Shown here one piece after another: positions 13,688 through 20,597 of a stretch of 22,378 nt of DNA; position 1 is the first letter of the stretch; every line of letters begins with the position of its first letter. The DNA comes from Methylophaga sp. Its GTDB lineage: Bacteria; Pseudomonadota; Gammaproteobacteria; Nitrosococcales; Methylophagaceae. The position numbers and the translations under genes are program-made. The notes below the pieces were generated by a model. It was not told where the DNA came from. It ran no database searches and saw only the letters and a program-made list of their open reading frames with translations. The stretch is taken from positions 1 through 22,378 of the forward strand of contig WTAY01000027.1 of the NCBI GenBank assembly GCA_013139345.1, written 5' to 3'.

Positions 13688-14740
13688 ATGCATAGATTAT
13701 TTTTTGTTCTAATTTCACTTTTAGTCGGCCAAAGCTTTGCTGCGGATGTCACTAATTTGTATCAATCACAAGCGCCTGTTTCGTCTCAGAGTAAAGAGGA
13801 GCGGCAAAACCTTGCTCCAAGTCTGTTGCAGCAAGTCATTCTCAAAGTTGTTGGTGACCGTTCAGAGTTAGATACGATCGACTTATCACCTATTTTAGCG
13901 CAAACAAAACAGCTTATTCAGCAATATCAATATCACCGTATCAATACGATTAGTGATGATTTGACTCAGCCTGATCGTTTAGAGATTTTACTCTCTTTCA
14001 ATAAAAAGAAACTAAATCAATCTTTGATAGATATGGGCTTACCTATTTGGGGCAATTCTCGGCCCGAAGTGATCATTTGGTCTGCCATAGAAGAAGGCAA
14101 TTCACGTACGATCTTATCGGCAGATGATTCCGAACTTGAAGCGGTCAAGGTACTACAACAGGCGGCACAGCTAAGAGGTTTACCTATTCTTCTGCCAGTA
14201 ATGGATCTGCAAGACCAAAGCCAAGTGACCTATACAGATCTGTCAGCGGGGTTTTCAGAAACTGTGGAGGAGGCATCTCAGCGTTATGGTGCACCAGTGA
14301 TATTGATGATGAAAACCAGTATTGCTGATAATGGTTTAGTGCGTACAGACTGGCACGCTCTTATTGATGGAGAGTCAGAGTTGTGGCAGTCTCGTGGTGA
14401 TATGACGATGGCCATGTCTGCGGGTATTAATGAGTTAACTGATCGCTTGGCAAAACGCTTCTCACAACGCGTGACAAACCAATATGCAAATACATTATCT
14501 TTAAAAATAACAGACGTTAATAATTATTCTGATTATGCACGAATCGTAAAATACTTAGCATCATTACAGTACGTCTCTAATGTTAGATTATTAGATTTGG
14601 TTGATGACACGCTTAATCTCAGCCTGTCTTTCAGTGGTGATTTAACCGTGTTTGATAGAACTGTCGCAATTGATAGATTGCTTATTGAGCAGTCATCTTA
14701 TACGTTAAATGATGTAAAAACGTATCGATTATCACGTTGA
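13688..14740 (+). CDS. DUF2066 exported protein
   Basis: A 350-residue protein of unknown function. MHRLFFVLISLLVGQSFA is a signal peptide, likely cut before ADVTNLY. The body follows DUF2066: an N-terminal domain beginning VTNLYQSQAPVSSQSKEERQ and containing LLQQVILKVVGDRS, a central segment RPEVIIWSAIEEG with LLPVMDLQD, and a late domain around NYSDYARIVKYLASLQYVSN. It is probably periplasmic or lipid-associated. It stands divergent from purM and upstream of the AI-2E permease and hda, an order seen in many gammaproteobacteria. The ribosome site before the ATG is weak, but the signal peptide supports this start. Confidence 0.85.
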   Translation: MHRLFFVLISLLVGQSFAADVTNLYQSQAPVSSQSKEERQNLAPSLLQQVILKVVGDRSELDTIDLSPILAQTKQLIQQYQYHRINTISDDLTQPDRLEILLSFNKKKLNQSLIDMGLPIWGNSRPEVIIWSAIEEGNSRTILSADDSELEAVKVLQQAAQLRGLPILLPVMDLQDQSQVTYTDLSAGFSETVEEASQRYGAPVILMMKTSIADNGLVRTDWHALIDGESELWQSRGDMTMAMSAGINELTDRLAKRFSQRVTNQYANTLSLKITDVNNYSDYARIVKYLASLQYVSNVRLLDLVDDTLNLSLSFSGDLTVFDRTVAIDRLLIEQSSYTLNDVKTYRLSR

Positions 14741-14800
14741 TATTTTTTCAATTAATAACCGTAAATAGCGGGACTGCTAAACGGGCTATAAGGAAGGGAC

Positions 14801-15847
14801 ATGTCTGATAGTAATAAACTGTTTTTAATCATTGCAGTAGCCTTATTTGGCTATGTGTTTTATCTACTTTCTCCTGTTTTAATGCCATTTTTCATTTCGG
14901 CATTACTTGCTTATTTGGCCGATCCTATTGTTGATAAATTAGAAGCCAAAAAATTATCACGAACGATTTCTGTATCGATTGTTTTTGCTGTTTTACTATT
15001 GATTGGCTTGATATTGCTCTTAGTGCTTTTACCCTTATTAACATCACAAGTCGCTGCTTTATTTAAACGGTTGCCAGAGTATTTAACATTACTTCAAACT
15101 AATTTGGTGCCATGGCTGAGTTCTATGGGGCTACCCGCTGAAATGTTTGATATGAGCTCAATTAAACAGGCCTTAACAAGCTACTGGGCGGAGGTTGGCC
15201 AAGTTGCTGGCGGCGTATTTAGCTATATGACACGTTCTGGAATGGTTATTTTGCAATGGGTGATGAATTTAGTCTTAGTCCCAGTTGTGACATTTTATTT
15301 GTTACGTGATTGGGACATTATGGTTGCTCGATTTAGAGAGTTATTACCACGTAGTTATGCCGACAAAGTGATCCAGTTATCATTAGAATGTGATGATATG
15401 TTAGCTGAGTTTATACGTGGTCAGTTAATGGTGATGCTCGCATTGGCAAGTATTTATACTGTTGGCTTATCTATTATTGGTCTAGAGTTATCATTGCTAT
15501 TAGGTATCGCTGCGGGCGTGGTCAGTTTTGTTCCCTATTTAGGTTTAATCGTTGGAATTGGCTTGGCTGGCTTGGCTGCTTTTTTCCAATTTCATGAATG
15601 GTTTCCAGTACTCATGGTCGTTCTAGTGTTTGGTGTTGCCCAAGTTGTTGAGGCTGTTGTACTAACACCACGATTTGTAGGTGAGCGAATTGGCTTGCAT
15701 CCTGTTGCTGTCATCTTTGCCGTATTAGCCGGTGGTCAACTATTTGGTTTCACTGGTGTTTTATTAGCCTTACCCGTTGCAGCAGTCATCATGGTTTTAC
15801 TGCGCCACGCACATCAACGCTATATTAATAGCCACCTTTACACATAA
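14801..15847 (+). CDS. AI-2E family transporter (PerM-like membrane protein)
   Basis: A 348-residue polytopic membrane protein of the AI-2E/UPF0118 family. There are two N-terminal helices (LFLIIAVALFGYVFYLLSPV), a helix at 50-72, a long soluble segment (about 75-140), and then a helical bundle with the conserved VPVVTFYLLRDW (about 163-174), VVSFVPYLGLIVG and LHPVAVIFAVLAGGQLFGFT. Members have been linked to AI-2 export (TqsA) or Na+(Li+)/H+ antiport; the substrate here is unknown. GGAAGGG lies just before the ATG. The hda start follows 6 nt after the stop, so they are co-transcribed. Confidence 0.93.
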   Translation: MSDSNKLFLIIAVALFGYVFYLLSPVLMPFFISALLAYLADPIVDKLEAKKLSRTISVSIVFAVLLLIGLILLLVLLPLLTSQVAALFKRLPEYLTLLQTNLVPWLSSMGLPAEMFDMSSIKQALTSYWAEVGQVAGGVFSYMTRSGMVILQWVMNLVLVPVVTFYLLRDWDIMVARFRELLPRSYADKVIQLSLECDDMLAEFIRGQLMVMLALASIYTVGLSIIGLELSLLLGIAAGVVSFVPYLGLIVGIGLAGLAAFFQFHEWFPVLMVVLVFGVAQVVEAVVLTPRFVGERIGLHPVAVIFAVLAGGQLFGFTGVLLALPVAAVIMVLLRHAHQRYINSHLYT

Positions 15848-15853
15848 GACTTT

Positions 15854-16546
15854 ATGCAATCACTCGCAACACAATTGCCATTGCAATTGAATTTAAAAGA
15901 AGTGTATCGCTTTGATAACTTCTATTTCTCCCAGCCTGAATTAAAAGGTGCTCTAATTGAGCTTGCTCAGTCTATAGATGCTTCTTTTATTTATTTATGG
16001 GGAGAACAAGGGGCGGGAAAGTCTCACTTATTAATGGCAACAGCTGAGAATGCATCAAAAAATACATTTTATTTACCATTGGCTGATCTTGTTCAGTCAG
16101 CATCGCCAGATATTTTAGAATCTATAGAAAATGTAGCACTGGTCTGTATTGATGATCTCGATGCGATTGCGGGGAAAGCAGAATGGGAAGAAGCTTTATT
16201 TCATTGCTTTAACCGTTTGCAACACTCCGGCTGTAAATTATTGATTTCTGCAACACATAACCCTGCAACCATTGCACTGACATTGGCTGATTTACGATCT
16301 CGAATGGGAACTGCATTAATTTATCAACTAGACGCTTTAGATGATGCTGAAAAACAACAGGCCTTAATCATTCAAGCACAAGCGCGTGGCTTAGAGCTAC
16401 CTGAAGAAGTTGCTAATTATGTATTAAGACACCATAGCCGTGATATGCAAGTATTAATGACCTTATTACAAAATCTTGATAAAGCCTCAATGATTGAAAA
16501 ACGCCGTTTAACAATTCCATTTGTCCGCCAAATATTAAATGGCTAG
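15854..16546 (+). CDS. hda: DnaA regulatory inactivator Hda
   Basis: Hda is an AAA+ protein that binds the sliding clamp and stimulates ATP hydrolysis by DnaA after initiation, preventing re-replication. At the N-terminus QLPLQLNL (7-14) is the clamp-binding site, close to QLSLPL of E. coli. Walker A is GEQGAGKS (50-57), Walker B VCIDDLDAI (97-105), sensor I ISATHNP (131-137), the arginine-finger region LADLRSRMG (144-152), and sensor II HHSRDMQVLM (193-202). It lacks the DNA-binding domain IV of DnaA, and its 230 residues match E. coli Hda (about 233). Its stop overlaps the next ATG by 8 nt. Confidence 0.95.
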   Translation: MQSLATQLPLQLNLKEVYRFDNFYFSQPELKGALIELAQSIDASFIYLWGEQGAGKSHLLMATAENASKNTFYLPLADLVQSASPDILESIENVALVCIDDLDAIAGKAEWEEALFHCFNRLQHSGCKLLISATHNPATIALTLADLRSRMGTALIYQLDALDDAEKQQALIIQAQARGLELPEEVANYVLRHHSRDMQVLMTLLQNLDKASMIEKRRLTIPFVRQILNG

Positions 16547-17474
16547 AACAGAACTGACCGTTGTTCTACCTGGATTAGCAACCGTATTAGAACAGAAAAT
16601 AAATGCGAGTATTATTCCGCCATATTTAGCTAAAATTCTTGCTAAGTCATCCTTTCAGAAAAAGCGAACAGGGTTGTCACGGTTATTATTTAACTTGTTT
16701 AGTGAAACTGAATTAACAGGTTCTGACTTACCTATTAGATTCTTAGAGTCGGGCCAGACAGATTCTTTGCGTGCTGATCCTTGTTATCTGCATGCAGATC
16801 GCGACCGCCTGCTTTTATTTGCCGATGAGTTAGCACTCAGTGCGGATGAAAGCACTCAACTCATCGCTGAAATCCAACCTTTATTTGAAGAGTTTGGTGG
16901 GAAACTTACCCAATCTCGCGCTGATAATTGGGTGCTAGAACTAGAGTCAGTACCTGATCTTAACTTTGCTGCATTACCTGATGTCGCAGGTAAGGGGATT
17001 GAGCATGCACTGCCAAAAGGAACGGAGCAAAGCGATTGGATACGCTTGTGGAATGAAGTGCAGATGATGCTGTATAACTCTGAAATCAATCAACAGCGAG
17101 CAGATGATAATAAGCTGCCGATTAACAGTGTGTGGTTTTGGGGGGCTGGAAGCTTTGATGTTAAAAATAATGCATGGGACAAAGTACAAGGCCAGTCACT
17201 ATTATTAGAACAGTTAGCTGCTAAATCACAGTGCGCAATAGAATCGAATAGCGATTATTCAGCAGCATCACTTACATCAGGCAAGAACTTATGGTTGGCC
17301 GATGAATTTATTCTTGATGGTGACTGGTTACAACAGCTAGAAACCTTTGATGAAACAGTATTAAAACCATTGTGGCAACAGTGCCGACAGGCGCGCATAG
17401 CAAAGATTCATCTACACATACCTGAGCATGGGTGCTATCAACTCACACCATTAGATTGTTGGAAGTTTTGGTAG
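16539..17474 (+). CDS. RpfE-like protein (annotated as phosphoglycerate mutase-like)
   Basis: A 311-residue cytosolic protein with no signal peptide or membrane segment. It resembles the RpfE family, which in Xanthomonas lies next to recJ, as here. Recognisable pieces are ADPCYLHADRDRLLLFADEL (about 84-103), SDWIRLWNEVQMMLYNSEIN (about 179-198), a typical LPINSVWFWGAG (about 208-219), and a C-terminal region ending in LTPLDCWKFW. Many databases call this family cofactor-independent phosphoglycerate mutase, but I see no catalytic Ser/metal motif of that enzyme, so the function should be treated as unknown. It overlaps hda by 8 nt and is the last gene before a repeat-rich gap. Family assignment is moderately sure and its role is not. 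Confidence 0.75.
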   Translation: MARTELTVVLPGLATVLEQKINASIIPPYLAKILAKSSFQKKRTGLSRLLFNLFSETELTGSDLPIRFLESGQTDSLRADPCYLHADRDRLLLFADELALSADESTQLIAEIQPLFEEFGGKLTQSRADNWVLELESVPDLNFAALPDVAGKGIEHALPKGTEQSDWIRLWNEVQMMLYNSEINQQRADDNKLPINSVWFWGAGSFDVKNNAWDKVQGQSLLLEQLAAKSQCAIESNSDYSAASLTSGKNLWLADEFILDGDWLQQLETFDETVLKPLWQQCRQARIAKIHLHIPEHGCYQLTPLDCWKFW

Positions 17475-17502
17475 CGAGGCATCATAAGTAAGCTGGGGCT
17501 GT

Positions 17503-17616
17503 CACCCTCATCCCAACCTTCTCCCTCAAGGGAGAAGGAGCTAAGATCTTAACTCCCTTAAGGGGGTAAGCTTGATTTAACTCCCTCTCCTGTTGGAGAG
17601 GGCTGGGGTGAGGAGG
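17503..17616. repeat. Paired palindromic repeat (CCCTCACCCCAACCCTCTCC type)
   Basis: Two inverted arms, CCTCATCCCAACCTTCTCCC on the left and CCTCACCCCAGCCCTCTCCA inverted on the right, each contain a hairpin: CCTTCTCCCTCAAGGGAGAAGG at 17517-17538 (arms CCTTCTCCCT/AGGGAGAAGG) and CCCTCTCCtgttGGAGAGGG at 17583-17602. This sequence type is widely dispersed in proteobacterial intergenic regions. It lies 28 nt past the RpfE-like gene stop and could end transcription in either direction. Confidence 0.75.
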
Positions 17617-17714
17617 TAAAATTAAGGATTAAAGCGAGTGATGATGCACCATGTCAAAAAGATACAAAAAATAACATGTTTATCTCCATATTCAAGTAGC
17701 CCTATCATCCAACC

Positions 17715-17769
17715 CTTGCCCTCAGGGAGAGGGCAAGAAAGCTGTAGCTTCATTGATTACGGGCATATA
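17715..17769. repeat. Hairpin plus a MITE terminal repeat directly before recJ
   Basis: CTTGCCCTC and GAGGGCAAG form a 9-bp hairpin (17715-17737). Next comes GTAGCTTCATTGATTACGGG (17744-17763), which shares 18 contiguous bases with the right end of the MITE at 6422-6439. No matching left end is found nearby, so it is a partial or recombined copy. It ends about 20 nt before the recJ ATG. The stretch 17617-17714 between this and the previous repeat shows no gene. Confidence 0.7.
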
Positions 17770-17789
17770 AACTACAAAGGCGTTAGCAA

Positions 17790-19523
17790 ATGACACAACA
17801 GATCACCACTAGAGATGCCAGCGGCTGGCAAAATCTACCCAAACAATGGCCCGATAGTTTACGGCGCGTGTTTGCTGCACGAGGCATTCAATCTGAAGCT
17901 GATTTAAGTTATGACTTAGCTGAGTTACCTAAACCTGAGTTAATGTTGGGAATGGACGTTGCAGTTCAACTTCTTGCCCAAGCAGTGACCCAGCAATGGA
18001 AAATAATGATTGTTGCTGACTTTGATACTGATGGGGCAACAAGTTGTGCGGTAGCAATACGTGGGCTGCAGGCGATGGGTGCAAAGCACCTTGATTATAT
18101 TGTTCCTAATCGTTTTGTGCATGGCTATGGATTAACGCCGGAGTTATTGGCTGAGATTCCTGCGGATGAACAGCCGGATTTATTATTGACGGTCGATAAT
18201 GGCATTGCCAGCATAGAAGGTGTTGAAGTTGCTCATCAACGTGGCATAAAAGTCTTAGTTACCGACCATCACCTACCCGGAGATAAATTACCCAAAGCCG
18301 AAGCTATTATTAACCCTAACCAGCGAGGTGATACGTTTCCAAGTAAGAATATGGCTGGGGTAGGCGTGTGCTTTTATTTGTTATTAGGCTTGAGACAAGA
18401 GCTACGCAAACAAGGCTGGTTTGAACAGCAACAGATTGAAATACCCAAGCTCAATACATTATTAGACTTAGTTGCATTAGGCACCGTGGCCGATGTTGTT
18501 CCTTTAGATAAGTTAAACAGAACCTTGGTCACTCTTGGCTTGGCTCGCATTAGGGCGGGGCGTGCCTGTGCTGGTATCAATGCCATTGTTCAAGTATCAG
18601 GGCGAGATTTACGTACATTATCTTCACCAGACATGGGCTTCTCTATCGCCCCAAGGCTCAATGCTGCTGGGCGACTGGAAGATATGGGCATGGGGATAGA
18701 AACCTTACTCACAAATGATATGGTTGAAGCCGTAGATGCTGCACAGATGTTGGATGATATAAACAAACAACGCCGTGAAGTTGAACAAGATATGCAGCAA
18801 CAAGCCTTGCTGATGCTCGATAAAATGGCCTTTGATGATGGCGAGCAACCATTAGGCTACTGCATGTATGATGCTCAGTGGCATCAAGGTGTTATTGGTT
18901 TATTAGCGTCACGCATTAAAGAACGCCAACATCGTCCCGTTATTGCATTTGCATCGGGTAATGAGGGTGAAGTAAAGGGTTCTGCACGTTCGATTCCCGG
19001 AGTACATATACGTGATATATTGGCCTTAGTCGCAAACAGTATGCCGGCTGGCAAACTCACTCGCTTTGGTGGTCATGCTATGGCGGCAGGCTTAACCTTA
19101 GCCGAGGAAGATCTCGCCTTATTTGAGCAACACTTTTTAGCCGCACTAGAGCAAACTATTGAACCTGCCATTTTACAGCAAGAGTTAATGTCAGACGGTG
19201 AATTAACCGCGAATGAAATATCATTAGAACTTGCCGAATTATTCCCCACCGCAGCACCTTGGGGGCAAGGTTTTCTCGAACCTCAATTTCATGGTGTGTT
19301 TACCGTTATCGCAATACGAGCGGTAGGACAACAGCAAGATCACCTACGTTTAACCGTCGATAATGGTGCAGGTGAACAAGTTACTGCGATGGCCTTCCGT
19401 CAGCAACAACCCGATTGGTTAGAGCAAGGTGGGCAAGTTTTACTTCGTTATCGCTTAGCCGTAAATGAATTTAGACAGCAACGCTCGGTACAAATGTTAG
19501 TTGAGAATATATTGCAGACTTAA
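17790..19523 (+). CDS. recJ: Single-stranded-DNA-specific exonuclease RecJ
   Basis: RecJ is a 5'-3' single-strand exonuclease of the DHH superfamily, acting in RecF-pathway recombination, mismatch repair and base excision repair. Motif I is VADFDTDGATS (D77, D79, D81), motif II LTVDNGIAS (D136), and motif III VTDHHLPGD (D159-H161). GTVADVVPL (about 231-239) is motif IV. The DHHA1 domain follows with VIGLLASRIKERQHRPVIAF, KGSARSIPGVHIRDIL and RFGGHAMAAGLTL, then an OB-fold. All metal ligands are present; 577 residues is normal. AAAGG lies 9 nt before the ATG. It converges on the kinase gene, with stops overlapping by 4 bp, so opposing transcription may interfere. Confidence 0.96.
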   Translation: MTQQITTRDASGWQNLPKQWPDSLRRVFAARGIQSEADLSYDLAELPKPELMLGMDVAVQLLAQAVTQQWKIMIVADFDTDGATSCAVAIRGLQAMGAKHLDYIVPNRFVHGYGLTPELLAEIPADEQPDLLLTVDNGIASIEGVEVAHQRGIKVLVTDHHLPGDKLPKAEAIINPNQRGDTFPSKNMAGVGVCFYLLLGLRQELRKQGWFEQQQIEIPKLNTLLDLVALGTVADVVPLDKLNRTLVTLGLARIRAGRACAGINAIVQVSGRDLRTLSSPDMGFSIAPRLNAAGRLEDMGMGIETLLTNDMVEAVDAAQMLDDINKQRREVEQDMQQQALLMLDKMAFDDGEQPLGYCMYDAQWHQGVIGLLASRIKERQHRPVIAFASGNEGEVKGSARSIPGVHIRDILALVANSMPAGKLTRFGGHAMAAGLTLAEEDLALFEQHFLAALEQTIEPAILQQELMSDGELTANEISLELAELFPTAAPWGQGFLEPQFHGVFTVIAIRAVGQQQDHLRLTVDNGAGEQVTAMAFRQQQPDWLEQGGQVLLRYRLAVNEFRQQRSVQMLVENILQT

Positions 19524-20476
19524 ATGTCTAAGGTTTCAACAACAACCTGCTGTCTAAAACCTGCAAGCTCATCACCAGAAAAAAGTTCAGTACCGGGGTG
19601 CATAACCGTACCTGCACCACAGGCGATACCGTAACGCAGTGCTTGTTCGGGAGTGAGCCCTAAACTAAACCCCGTTACCAAGCCTGCTACCATTGAATCA
19701 CCCGCACCCACAGTTGTATTTATTGGAACATCAAGGGCTTTGGCATAATAGCTATTGTCAGGGCCGACTAAAATAGCGCCTTCATCTCCGAGTGATACGC
19801 AGACATGGCTAACACTGTGTTGTTGTATTTTGCGAGCTTCAGTCGCGACATCAATGATGTTTGGCAACTCATGTCCAATAATCGTTTCTAACTCATATCG
19901 GTTAGGCTTAATTAAAAAGGGCTTGGCGGCAATAGCTAGTTTTAATGCTTCACCATGAGTATCAACCACCGCCTTACCGCCAAGGGCATTAACTCGTTCG
20001 ACAAGTGTGGCATATAAATCATGGGGGATATTTGGCTGGCAAGACCCCGTGATAATTCCAAAGCCTTGTGCGGTGAGCTTTACAAAGTCATCAATCACCC
20101 GATGGAGTTGGGCTTGAGGTATTGCCGTACCAGCATCCGTCACTTGATATTGTGTTTGCGTATCTAGTTCGATAATGGTGCTATTAATACGGGTTTCACC
20201 ATCAACGTGTTCGTAATAGACATTATCTAACTGTTGTTCTAATAAATGCTGTAGTAATTGGCCGACATCACCCGCAACAATGCAGAATGTGTGTGCATCA
20301 ATCAGCATTCGTTTTAATGCCCGACCGATATTTATACCGTTGCCACCAGGATCATGACGCGCCGCATCAGAGCGTGATTTTTGTTCAGGAATTAACTTAG
20401 AAACGTGATAAGTCACATCCAATGCCGGATTAAGGCATAAGGTTGTAATGCGTGTGGGTGGTGATGTTTGCGTCAT
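19520..20476 (-). CDS. pfkB: PfkB-type phosphofructokinase / hexose kinase
   Basis: A ribokinase-fold sugar kinase, most like 6-phosphofructokinase II and 1-phosphofructokinase. It has the substrate motif CLNPALDVTYHV near the N-terminus, DPGGNGINIGRALKRM (PfkB signature 1) at about 42-57, IITGSCQPN, KPNRYELE, SLGDEGAILV, and TVGAGDSMVAGLVTG (signature 2, with the catalytic Asp) followed by GAGTVMHPGTEL, as in E. coli PfkB. From ATG 20476 it is 318 residues. ATG 20494 would add 6 residues with no better ribosome site. Substrate (fructose 6-phosphate, fructose 1-phosphate or tagatose 6-phosphate) cannot be told from motifs. No transporter or other sugar genes lie nearby. It is divergent from the helicase gene. 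Confidence 0.85.
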   Translation of the reverse strand: MTQTSPPTRITTLCLNPALDVTYHVSKLIPEQKSRSDAARHDPGGNGINIGRALKRMLIDAHTFCIVAGDVGQLLQHLLEQQLDNVYYEHVDGETRINSTIIELDTQTQYQVTDAGTAIPQAQLHRVIDDFVKLTAQGFGIITGSCQPNIPHDLYATLVERVNALGGKAVVDTHGEALKLAIAAKPFLIKPNRYELETIIGHELPNIIDVATEARKIQQHSVSHVCVSLGDEGAILVGPDNSYYAKALDVPINTTVGAGDSMVAGLVTGFSLGLTPEQALRYGIACGAGTVMHPGTELFSGDELAGFRQQVVVETLDI

Positions 20477-20597
20477 TATTTCAATATACCCCATTTATGG
20501 TAAGGAAACTACGATGCTTAAAAACAGAAAGTGATTGAAGAATTGTTAAATGATTAGCAAAATACGCTGTAATTTTAAACTTTAAAGCGATTCCATT

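Noticed and set aside
13494..13718. A 74-residue minus-strand open frame upstream of purM
   Set aside because: It lies in the MITE palindrome and runs into the DUF2066 start; no ribosome site and no protein family features.
17475..17789. Possible CRISPR array in the repeat-rich gap before recJ
   Set aside because: The repeats are palindromic pairs of differing sequence, with no regular repeat-spacer pattern and no cas genes.
20495..20597. LexA box for the DinG-type helicase
   Set aside because: No CTGT-N8-ACAG-like palindrome was found in the divergent intergenic region; SOS control is not supported by the sequence.
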